Shown here: positions 30,900-37,867 of the stretch, piece after piece | Layout of the letters: every line of letters begins with the position of its first letter | How positions within the stretch are numbered: the first letter of the stretch is position 1 | Assembly: GCA_028704165.1 (NCBI GenBank) | Contig: JAQVLK010000006.1 | Span: 1-52,536, forward strand | Source: Candidatus Altimarinota bacterium | Lineage (GTDB): Bacteria; Patescibacteriota; Gracilibacteria; RBG-16-42-10; JAQVLK01 | DNA: 52,536 bases | Direction: 5' to 3' | Program-made: the position numbers and the translations under genes | The notes under the pieces: generated by a model | The model's database searches: none | What the model saw: the letters and a program-made list of their open reading frames with translations, nothing else | Told to the model about the DNA's origin: nothing

Positions 30900-31922
30900 T
30901 TAGAAAAGTTTACTTAGAAGTTTGGAAATATCTGTGAACCTTAATTCTCCGGATAAAAATTTACGTACTGCTTCCTCATTGGCGAGGCTTAACTTACTAG
31001 GGAATTTCCCTCCTTTGCCCAAGGCTTGAAATGCGAACTTTAAGCAAGGAAATTTTTTAGTGTCAGGTCTTGAAAAACTGAGTACCTTATTTACTAGGAT
31101 ATCCGAGATAGAACAGAAACGAATTTGCGTGCGGTGCGGAGAGTACAGAGCGGCGCGAATGGCAGTCTGCATGTCAGGCTTATACATTATAGCCTTCGTG
31201 TTCCCATCCGTAAATTCCACCAGCGCGTGTACGATACTTTGAGGATGAACGAGGACCTCGATTTGCTCCGGCCTTAGCCCAAAAAAGTAGGCCGTCTCGA
31301 TCACTTCAAAGCCTTTGTTCATTAAGGTGGCACAGTCGACACTGATCTTTTTTCCCATCTTCCAGTTCGGATGCTGCGTTGCTTGTTTCGCGGTGACCTT
31401 TTGTAAATCTTTGGTTTTCCAAGTGTAAAAAGGTCCACCGGAACAAGTGAGTATAACTTTGGAAATATTATTTTTCTCCTCACCTTGCAAACATTGCCAG
31501 ATCGCGTTGATCTCCGAGTCTAGCGGAATAATCTCAGTTTTGTTTTGACGTGCCAGTTTCATTAACTGCTCGCCGGCCATCACCATCACTTCCTTGTTGG
31601 CGAGCAGTACTTTCTTGCCAGCTCGCAGCGCTGCTAGAGTTGGCTCGAGGCCGGCTTGGCCGACGATGGCATTCACGACCAGGTCGGCTTTCTTGAGACT
31701 GGCCAATTTTGTAAGTTCGGTGAAGGTGGCGCCTGTAAGGTTAAATTTTTGCGCGTTAAAAAAATAAGGAACTTTAAATTCTTTAAGCTGTTTCTCTAAT
31801 AATTTCTCATTCCTAAATCCGGAAAGTCCCAAAACCTCAAAACGCGCATCATCTTTGATGACTTGCAGGACTTGCTGTCCCACGGAACCTGTACTGCCGA
31901 GGATCACGATCTTCTGAGCCAT
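30900..31922 (-). CDS. dxr: 1-deoxy-D-xylulose 5-phosphate reductoisomerase
   Basis: 340 residues, somewhat shorter than the usual ~390 because the C-terminal domain is trimmed. NADPH loop ILGSTGSVGQQVLQVI, ANKEVMVMAGEQ, metal site PLDSEINAIWQCLQG, flexible loop SGGPF, and HPNWKMGKKISVDCATLMNK with EVIETAYFFG. It converts DXP to MEP with NADPH. The acidic metal ligands D and E remain in LDSE, but the following His of the usual DSEH is Ile. First gene of the dxr-ispDF pair. Confidence 0.94.
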   Translation of the reverse strand: MAQKIVILGSTGSVGQQVLQVIKDDARFEVLGLSGFRNEKLLEKQLKEFKVPYFFNAQKFNLTGATFTELTKLASLKKADLVVNAIVGQAGLEPTLAALRAGKKVLLANKEVMVMAGEQLMKLARQNKTEIIPLDSEINAIWQCLQGEEKNNISKVILTCSGGPFYTWKTKDLQKVTAKQATQHPNWKMGKKISVDCATLMNKGFEVIETAYFFGLRPEQIEVLVHPQSIVHALVEFTDGNTKAIMYKPDMQTAIRAALYSPHRTQIRFCSISDILVNKVLSFSRPDTKKFPCLKFAFQALGKGGKFPSKLSLANEEAVRKFLSGELRFTDISKLLSKLF

Positions 31923-31981
31923 GTACTTTGCTTAAGTAGGGTAAGCATAATGGAAGAGAGAATGAATGACAATTAAGAGGA

Positions 31982-32050
31982 GACATTGTTGCATTGTTAT
32001 CTTGTTTGTTAACAATGTAACAATCTAACCATAAAACAATGTCCCAATGT
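31982..32050. repeat. TTGTTA/AACAATGT inverted array
   Basis: CATTGTTGCATTGTTA on the left and AACAATGTAACAATCTAACC on the right. It contains an ATG at 32039 that is in frame with infC but upstream of its promoter. Confidence 0.65.
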
Positions 32051-32054
32051 AATA

Positions 32055-32083
32055 TTGTCTTTTCACTCTTCCTTCACTATAAT
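32055..32083 (+). promoter_or_regulatory. Promoter TTGTCT-17-TATAAT for infC
   Basis: -35 TTGTCT (32055-32060), a 17-nt spacer and consensus -10 TATAAT (32078-32083). Transcription from about 32090 rules out ATG 32039 as the infC start. Confidence 0.7.
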
Positions 32084-32110
32084 CAAGTCGTTAGCATTAA
32101 CTATTTTGTT

Positions 32111-32623
32111 ATTTCTAAGAAAGTACGTGTCAACGAGGAGATTCGGGCTCCACAGATGAGACTTATCGAAGGTGAGGATGAGATGATAGGTGTCGTTTCG
32201 CGTGAAGAAGCCCTGCAAAGAGCAAAAGCTGCCGAACTCGATCTCGTTGAAATTTCTCCCAACGCTGAACCTCCGGTTTGTAAGATCATGGATTTTGGTA
32301 AGTATCTCTATCGCTTAAATAAGACTGATAGAAAACATAAAGCTAAGCAGAAAAAAACTGAGACCAAGGAAGTTCGGATTGGTTTCTCGACTGGCGAGCA
32401 TGATCTTGAGGTCAAAGCCAAACGTGCTATCAAGTTCCTGCGAGGGCGCGATCGTGTTAAGATTACCTTACAATTCAAAGGGCGCGAGATCAGTCACTTT
32501 GATCTCGGTAAAGAAAAACTACAGAGTTTTGTTGATAGACTAGCCGAACATGGCAAGTTGGATGAAGAGATCAAGAAGCAAGGACGAAACTTGATTGTAA
32601 TAATCAAGCCTCCTCAAACGTAG
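32111..32623 (+). CDS. infC: Translation initiation factor IF-3, probable ATT start
   Basis: About 170 residues. N-domain: VRVNEEIRAPQMRLIEGE, DLVEISPNAEPPVCKIMDFGKY; C-domain: KEVRIGFSTGEHDLEVKAKR, VKITLQFKGREISH. IF-3 binds the 30S subunit and checks start codons. No ATG, GTG or TTG lies between the predicted transcript start (~32090) and the conserved N-terminus. ATT at 32111 (I-S-K-K-V-R-V-N-E-E-I-R) fits the family length, with ATT 32096 as alternative. A rare ATT start of infC is a known self-control device in other bacteria. rpmI and rplT are not adjacent but lie 4 kb downstream. Confidence 0.9.
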   Translation: MSKKVRVNEEIRAPQMRLIEGEDEMIGVVSREEALQRAKAAELDLVEISPNAEPPVCKIMDFGKYLYRLNKTDRKHKAKQKKTETKEVRIGFSTGEHDLEVKAKRAIKFLRGRDRVKITLQFKGREISHFDLGKEKLQSFVDRLAEHGKLDEEIKKQGRNLIVIIKPPQT

Positions 32624-32651
32624 TAAATATAAAAGACTAACTTTATTTCCC

Positions 32652-35600
32652 ATGAAAAAAACGACCAAACTCTTTTTGATGTACGCACTCGCTCTGATGC
32701 TGGTGTTTGCACCAAATGCTGCCTACGCACTCAGTCTGACCAGTGTGGTAGCGAACGATGACTCCGAAGATGGAGACGGGGTGGATAGTACAGACACACT
32801 CACAATCACTTTTGACGAAGATGTCCAAAATAAAGCGGATGTCACAGCTTCTAATGTGGATAGTTTTTTTACACTCAGCGGAAGTAAAACTTGGCCCAGC
32901 GTAAGCACCGTAGCTTGGAGCGCAGTTGGAGGAGGCAGCGGAAGTGGTGTCTTGACGATTACCTTTGGAACTACATCCGGAACAATTGATAAGGGAGACA
33001 CTTTGACTCCAGAGACCGATGACGCGGATTACACTTTTATTGATGATGACGATGAAGATATCACCAGTACTGACAAAACCATCCTTGGCTCCTTCGATCG
33101 TCAGTGGGATAATTATGATGACACAAGCTACATAGATTCCGCCAACGATATCTTTGTTGATGGTGATTATGCTTATGTGGCCAATGGAGCAGATGGTGTT
33201 TTGACTTTGGATGTTTCAGATCAAGCCGGCATGACTATTGGAGATACAGTTACCCTAAGTGATGATGCTGACGCGATCTATGTTGAAGGGGATTATGCCT
33301 ATGTTTGTGCAGAAGGGAAACTTTACGTAGTTGATGTAGCGGACCCTGAAGATATTGACGACACAAATAACGATACGACAGAGGGTGATTGTCTCGAGCT
33401 AGTCGCTGACAGTGAATACGTATATATCGCAGATGGAGATAAAGGATTGTCCATTTTTGAAATAAATGATGATGATGTGACAGAGGTAGGAGATGGTGGT
33501 TTCGATGGTGGTTGGGATGGTGATGTGGTGGATATCTTTGTAGAAGGTAATTATGCTTATCTAGCTGTTGATGACGCTGATAACGGATTGGTGGTAGTAG
33601 ATATCTCTAGCCCTTCCGCACTTACCGCAGACGATGTGGTTGATATGATTGAAACCGATGCTGATGCAACAGGTGTCTTCGTCGATGGAGATTATGCTTA
33701 TGTCACGATTGGTAGTGAAGGTCTGCAAGTTTTTGACATCTCTGATCCTACCAACATTAAGGATAAAGATACTGATGAAAATGTTATTGATAGTAGTGGT
33801 GGCAATGCCAATGCTGTTTATTTCTCAGATAGGTATGCTTTTGTGGCAGATAAGGACAATGGTATTAAGGTGGTGAAGGTAACGAGTGGAAGTATTGCTA
33901 CTAGTGTCAGTGAGGATATCGATTTCGATCTTGGTACTGATCAATGTGTCTCAGTCTTCGTGGATGACGGCTGGGCTTATCTGGCCTGTGAGGAATCCGG
34001 AGTATTCTCGGTGAACGTGGATGATATTTCCTCCGGTGGTAGCGGCGATGGTCCTGACTACACTGACGGAGATCTCTATGTTTATGCTGCTTACGAAGGA
34101 GATGATAGTGATGGTAGTCGTGAGAAACCTTATGCCGCTATCCAAGATGCAATTGATGCGGCCAGTAAAAACGACGAGATTATGGTGTTCCCCGGAGTCT
34201 ATGAAGAAGAAATTACGATTGATGTTGAAGGGCTGACCTTGACCGGTGTCGGACCTTCTTTTGTCACGATCCGTGGCGACGGTGATGCTACCGTCACGAT
34301 TGATGAAGACGACGTGACTTTCAAAGGATTTACAGTTAGCGAAGGTGATGAAGGTATCTATGTCAAAGGCGGTGATGAGATTGTGATCAAGAACAATGTG
34401 ATCATTGATACTGTGGATTATGGTATCCATGTGGATGATATTGATACGGATATCATCAATAACACGATCGTCCAAAACGATGGTTCCGGTGTTTATGTGG
34501 AAGGTGATCCTGTTTTGGAAATTCGTAATAATATCTTTGCAGAAAATGGTGAATACGGTTTAGAAGGAGATGATGGTACTGCTGACGACAATGCGACACT
34601 TGGTTACAATTTGTATTATGGTAATGACACCAGTGCTCGTTCTAATTTCACTTCTGCCACAGGAGACGTCACTACTGATCCGGAATTTGAAGACGAGGAT
34701 GATGATGATTTTGACTGGGGAGAAGATGGTTGGTTGGAAGATTTTTATTTGGATTCAGGATCCAATGCTGAAGATGTCGGAGATAGTAGTTCTACTTACA
34801 ATGACAACGATGGTAGTCGCAACGACATGGGTGCCTTCGGTGGTCCGGATGGACAATACGACGATGCTGATGAGCCGGAGGAGCCGGAAGAACCTGATGC
34901 CAGTGCCAGTGCTTTGAAGGTGACTTTGACCTGGGATGAGAACGCTGAGAGCGATCTCTTCGGTTACTATATTGAACGTTCAACCGCTGCTACCAGTGGT
35001 TACAGCCAATTAAACGATGAACCGGTGATCGGTGCCGAGTATGAAGATACGGTGACTAGCGCTGGTACTTATTACTATCGTGTCGTAGCCGTTGATCTCT
35101 TCGAGGAAGAGTCTGATCCTTCGGATGAAGCCTTTGTGACTACTGTTGGAACAACTCCCGTTGCGACCCAGTTCAGCGATGTGCCAACTACTTCCGAGTT
35201 CTATACCTACATCATGGATTTGAAGGGAGACGGGATCATCAATGGTTTCGGTGATGGAACATTCAAACCACTACGCAACGTAACTAGGGCCGAGTTCCTG
35301 AAGATGTCTTTGAACGCTGCCAATATCAATAGCTCCGCTTATGCTGCTCAGGCCAGTTGTTTCTCCGACATGGTCACTACACATCCTTTGAAACAATACG
35401 TCTGTTACGCTTATGCCAATGGTTACGTCAGTGGCTCCGGTGGTAAGTTCTATCCGGAACGAGAAATTACGCGTTTCGAAGCGATGAAGATCCTCTTGAA
35501 TGTAAATCTGATTCCGGACATTACAGCGACGACCAGTAGTTTCTCAGATGTAGTCTTGGCTGAACAGATTCGTTATATCGAGAAAGGTTACGCTTTGGGA

Positions 35601-35849
35601 CTGGTCAGTGGTTATGGCAACGGAATCTTTGGTCCAAACAACAACATCCTGCGCCAGGAATCAGCCAAGATTGTTTCCAACATGAGAGCCTACAGAGGAT
35701 TGGGTGGTATCTATACACAAAATTGTTCTAAAACTTGTGCTCAGATAACAACCTGCATAGAAGCTTATTATCAGCAGAATGTTTGTGGAGGATTGAATCT
35801 TGATTCTGATGCAGACGGCATTCCTTGTGAAGATATTTGTGCCGGATAA
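32652..35849 (+). CDS. Large acidic surface protein: LVIVD propeller, beta-helix, FN3, SLH and Excalibur domains
   Basis: 1065 residues. A signal peptide (MKKTTKLFLMYALALMLVFA, cleavage after AYA-26) is followed by an Ig-like region to ~120. Several LVIVD-type repeats (~155-460; for example IFVDGDYAYVANGADGV and VFVDGDYAYVTIGSEGL) suggest a beta-propeller. A parallel beta-helix with PYAAIQDAIDAASKNDEIMV and NNTIVQNDGSGVYV runs ~475-740, then an E/P linker, a fibronectin-III-like domain (~755-840), three SLH repeats (~845-1010; INGFGDGTFKPLRNVTRAEF, VSGYGNGIFGPNNNILRQES) and an Excalibur motif (LDSDADGIPCEDIC). Extremely Asp-rich, so probably calcium-binding and cell-wall attached. Follows infC by 28 nt; strong terminator downstream. 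Confidence 0.9.
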   Translation: MKKTTKLFLMYALALMLVFAPNAAYALSLTSVVANDDSEDGDGVDSTDTLTITFDEDVQNKADVTASNVDSFFTLSGSKTWPSVSTVAWSAVGGGSGSGVLTITFGTTSGTIDKGDTLTPETDDADYTFIDDDDEDITSTDKTILGSFDRQWDNYDDTSYIDSANDIFVDGDYAYVANGADGVLTLDVSDQAGMTIGDTVTLSDDADAIYVEGDYAYVCAEGKLYVVDVADPEDIDDTNNDTTEGDCLELVADSEYVYIADGDKGLSIFEINDDDVTEVGDGGFDGGWDGDVVDIFVEGNYAYLAVDDADNGLVVVDISSPSALTADDVVDMIETDADATGVFVDGDYAYVTIGSEGLQVFDISDPTNIKDKDTDENVIDSSGGNANAVYFSDRYAFVADKDNGIKVVKVTSGSIATSVSEDIDFDLGTDQCVSVFVDDGWAYLACEESGVFSVNVDDISSGGSGDGPDYTDGDLYVYAAYEGDDSDGSREKPYAAIQDAIDAASKNDEIMVFPGVYEEEITIDVEGLTLTGVGPSFVTIRGDGDATVTIDEDDVTFKGFTVSEGDEGIYVKGGDEIVIKNNVIIDTVDYGIHVDDIDTDIINNTIVQNDGSGVYVEGDPVLEIRNNIFAENGEYGLEGDDGTADDNATLGYNLYYGNDTSARSNFTSATGDVTTDPEFEDEDDDDFDWGEDGWLEDFYLDSGSNAEDVGDSSSTYNDNDGSRNDMGAFGGPDGQYDDADEPEEPEEPDASASALKVTLTWDENAESDLFGYYIERSTAATSGYSQLNDEPVIGAEYEDTVTSAGTYYYRVVAVDLFEEESDPSDEAFVTTVGTTPVATQFSDVPTTSEFYTYIMDLKGDGIINGFGDGTFKPLRNVTRAEFLKMSLNAANINSSAYAAQASCFSDMVTTHPLKQYVCYAYANGYVSGSGGKFYPEREITRFEAMKILLNVNLIPDITATTSSFSDVVLAEQIRYIEKGYALGLVSGYGNGIFGPNNNILRQESAKIVSNMRAYRGLGGIYTQNCSKTCAQITTCIEAYYQQNVCGGLNLDSDADGIPCEDICAG

Positions 35850-35888
35850 TTAGTCTTATAGCTTCCAAGCTTAAAGTATAGTATTTTA

Positions 35889-35916
35889 GGGGTAGAGATC
35901 ATTCTACCCCTTTTTT
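35889..35916 (+). terminator. Intrinsic terminator of the surface-protein gene
   Basis: GGGGTAGA (35889-35896) pairs with TCTACCCC (35903-35910) around a 6-nt loop, followed by six T (35911-35916). The next gene's ATG begins at the very next base. Confidence 0.9.
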
Positions 35917-36204
35917 ATGCTCAAACCTTACCAACAAAAAACTACTCCCAAATCAGCTCTCAAGGCCGAGAGCCAGCTCAAAGGGCTTTCCAAAGCTCTG
36001 CTTGTTACAATTATCCTCGCCGTGCTTTTAATTATTGGAACTTTTTTTACCGCTAAATATTTATACAATCACTATTTTGGTGACTATCACCGCAAAGCCG
36101 TAGAGTATTATGATAAAGCCGTGGACTACAAACAGGGTTTTGAAGAAGCGGTGGGGGAGGTGGAGGACGTTGTGGAGACGGGGAAAAAATGGCTGAAGAG
36201 ATGA
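35917..36204 (+). CDS. Small single-pass membrane protein
   Basis: 95 residues: a polar N-terminus, one membrane helix (~28-50, ALLVTIILAVLLIIGTFFTA) and a charged C-terminal helical part (YDKAVDYKQGFEEAVGEVED). No family is recognised. The ATG sits immediately after the T-tract of the preceding terminator, leaving no room for a ribosome site unless translation is leaderless or read-through occurs; an ATG further in is not available before the membrane helix. Confidence 0.62.
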   Translation: MLKPYQQKTTPKSALKAESQLKGLSKALLVTIILAVLLIIGTFFTAKYLYNHYFGDYHRKAVEYYDKAVDYKQGFEEAVGEVEDVVETGKKWLKR

Positions 36205-36535
36205 AAACAATGCTCTATTGTTGCCTTGTTATAACGCTAACAGTAGTCCGCCTTTAGGAGGATGGGGAGAATAAAAATATCGTATCCGGATTCCTATCCC
36301 GAGACAAGGGGGCATGCCCCCTTGTCCAAGACGAAGACATTTTCATTGTTCTTATGTTTTTTTCTGCCGTTCTCTATTGTCTGTTCCCCCGAGTTCCCAT
36401 CCGCCTCAGGCGGACCGAGGTCCTAAAATTCTCTGTTTGCCTTCGTAGTCTGTCGTCTGTTCTTCGTGTGCCTTTTTGCTCTTTACAAACCACTCCTCTT
36501 CATGTAAACTGCCCTTCGCATTTTAAGAAACCGCT
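36205..36535. repeat. Non-coding spacer with repeats
   Basis: It contains an ACAATG/TTGTTATA array (36208-36232), a CCGCCTTTAGGAGG element (36249-36262), the palindrome at 36303-36326 and a CCGCCTCAGGCGGACCGAGG element near 36399-36420, which recurs in part at 40224-40240. No gene is supported. Confidence 0.65.
36303..36326. repeat. 24-bp palindrome (second ACAAGGGGGCA copy)
   Basis: GACAAGGGGGCA / TGCCCCCTTGTC, identical in its inner 22 bp to the copy at 20699-20720. Confidence 0.8.
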
Positions 36536-36730
36536 ATGAAGCAAAAGAGTAACTCAAGCGCCAAGAAGCGCTTTAAAAAGACCGGTTCTGGCAAGATTAT
36601 GCACGAGAAATCTGCCAAGAATCACTTGCTCAAAAACAAGTCCAAGAGACAAAAGAAATTTGGTGCAGACGGTATTACCTTAAGTGGTACCACCAAGCAT
36701 CGTGTTTCCAGGATGGTGCCCAATCTGTAA
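36536..36730 (+). CDS. rpmI: Ribosomal protein L35 (bL35)
   Basis: 64 residues, typical length. KQKSNSSAKKRFKKTGSGKI, HEKSAKNHLLKNKSKRQKK and the C-terminal HRVSRMVPNL identify bL35, a small basic protein of the large subunit. It precedes rplT by 64 nt, the usual partner. infC, normally just upstream, is separated by the surface-protein gene and a membrane-protein gene. Confidence 0.95.
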   Translation: MKQKSNSSAKKRFKKTGSGKIMHEKSAKNHLLKNKSKRQKKFGADGITLSGTTKHRVSRMVPNL

Positions 36731-36745
36731 ATTTATTTCCAATGT

Positions 36746-36771
36746 GTCAGAACTTCTTAAAAGGTTCTGAC
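36746..36771 (+). promoter_or_regulatory. Hairpin between rpmI and rplT
   Basis: GTCAGAAC (36746-36753) pairs with GTTCTGAC (36764-36771) around a 10-nt loop. There is only a TTT after it, so it is more likely a regulatory or processing structure than a terminator. L20 is known to control its own operon through RNA structures in other bacteria; here that is only a possibility. Confidence 0.45.
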
Positions 36772-36794
36772 TTTCATATCCTAACTTTAGTAAA

Positions 36795-37133
36795 ATGCGT
36801 GTAAAAAGATCCCTCGCGGGGCGCCGCCGGCACAAAAAAGTGATCAAAGCGGCCAAAGGATACCGAGCAATTGGTAAACGCTTCAAGACTGCCAAGCAGG
36901 CTGTGATGCGTGCCGGTATCAGCGCTTATGTTGGTCGTAAGCTCAAGAAAAGACAGGCTCGTTCTCTCTGGATTGTCCGTATCAACGCCGCTGTGCGTGA
37001 ATACGAGATGAGCTATTCTGTCTTCATGAATAAGCTACGCGACAAGAACATTCTCATCAATCGCAAGATGTTAGCCGAATTGGCTGTCAATCACAAAGAT
37101 TCCTTCAAGGCGATTGTGGAGGCTGTTAAGTAA
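36795..37133 (+). CDS. rplT: Ribosomal protein L20 (bL20)
   Basis: 112 residues. RVKRSLAGRRRHKKVIKAAKGYRA, VGRKLKKRQARSLWIVRINAAVR and ILINRKMLAELAVNHKDSF are standard bL20 blocks. It binds 23S rRNA early in 50S assembly and can act as an autogenous repressor in other bacteria. No Shine-Dalgarno in TTAGTAAAATG. Confidence 0.96.
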   Translation: MRVKRSLAGRRRHKKVIKAAKGYRAIGKRFKTAKQAVMRAGISAYVGRKLKKRQARSLWIVRINAAVREYEMSYSVFMNKLRDKNILINRKMLAELAVNHKDSFKAIVEAVK

Positions 37134-37139
37134 GAATAC

Positions 37140-37270
37140 TGGCTGGGGAAGGCAGGGGCTAGGGTTGAGGGTGGGATAAATGGCTGTATTGTTATATTGC
37201 TCCCTTGTTATTTTGTCGTCTGTTGCCTCCCAACAATGTAACAATATAACAGGTCTTTTTAACAATCTTC
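37140..37270. repeat. Repeat-filled spacer
   Basis: GGGGAAGGCAGGGGCTAGGG (shared with 42790-42912) followed by TTGTTATATTG / AACAATGTAACAATATAAC arms. No gene. Confidence 0.6.
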
Positions 37271-37867
37271 TTATCTTTCGCACACCAAATAAGTCTCAAA
37301 GCTTCTATCGCGGGTAGCTTTGGGCTTATGTTGCCTGATTTTTAGGAAGTTTTGTTTTAGTTCTTTCAGTAAATCTTGAAAATCTGCACCTATAAAAACC
37401 TTAGAGATCAGCTTGCCCTTGGGCTTCAGGAAGAGTTTGGCGACTTCCAAAACCGCCAGATTGAGCTCTACTGAGCGATACTGATCAACATCCTTGATAC
37501 CGCTGGTTTTGGGTGCCAGGTCGGCCGTGATGACATCAAATTTATCGTGGCCAAGCAGCTCTTTGAGCTTCTCCAAATCAGTAATATCCGCTTGATAAAG
37601 TTGTACTCCAGGGAGAGCTTCGATCTCTTGGAGATCAATGCCAACGATGACGGTTTTGGTATTTTGATCATTTGATGTTTTGATCTTTTGACTAAGAACC
37701 TGCAACCAACTCCCCGGAGCTGATCCCAGATCCAAGACTTTTTGACCTTTCTTAAAAATCCGGAATTTTTCATTTAACTCCAGCAACTTAAAAGCGCTGC
37801 GAGCACGATAGCCTTGCTCTTTGGCTTTCTGGAAATATTTGTCCTGAACAACGTAAGCTTTGGGCAT
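37271..37867 (-). CDS. rlmE: 23S rRNA 2'-O-ribose methyltransferase RlmE (FtsJ)
   Basis: 198 residues. GYRARSAFKLLELNEKF, the SAM loop VLDLGSAPGSWLQVL, DVITADLAPKTSGIKDVDQY and KPKGKLISKVFIG, RDRSFETYLV supply the K-D-K-E catalytic tetrad of RrmJ enzymes. It methylates a uridine in the 23S A-loop. Residues ~59-72 (SQKIKTSNDQNTKT) come from a five-unit octamer array (37653-37692) in a loop after the SAM motif and make this loop about six residues longer than in E. coli. Its ATG overlaps the stop of the upstream gene (TAATG). Confidence 0.93.
   Translation of the reverse strand: MPKAYVVQDKYFQKAKEQGYRARSAFKLLELNEKFRIFKKGQKVLDLGSAPGSWLQVLSQKIKTSNDQNTKTVIVGIDLQEIEALPGVQLYQADITDLEKLKELLGHDKFDVITADLAPKTSGIKDVDQYRSVELNLAVLEVAKLFLKPKGKLISKVFIGADFQDLLKELKQNFLKIRQHKPKATRDRSFETYLVCER
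37653..37692 (-). repeat. Five-unit octamer array inside rlmE
   Basis: On the minus strand the units are GTCAAAAG, ATCAAAAC, ATCAAATG, ATCAAAAT and ACCAAAAC: exactly 40 nt with an 8-bp period, translated in frame. Confidence 0.8.

Noticed and set aside
32039-32110. N-terminal extension of IF-3 from ATG 32039
   Set aside because: The extension is repeat sequence and lies upstream of a good promoter.
36354-36539. 61-codon plus-strand frame before rpmI
   Set aside because: Lies in repeat-derived, low-complexity spacer; no homology.
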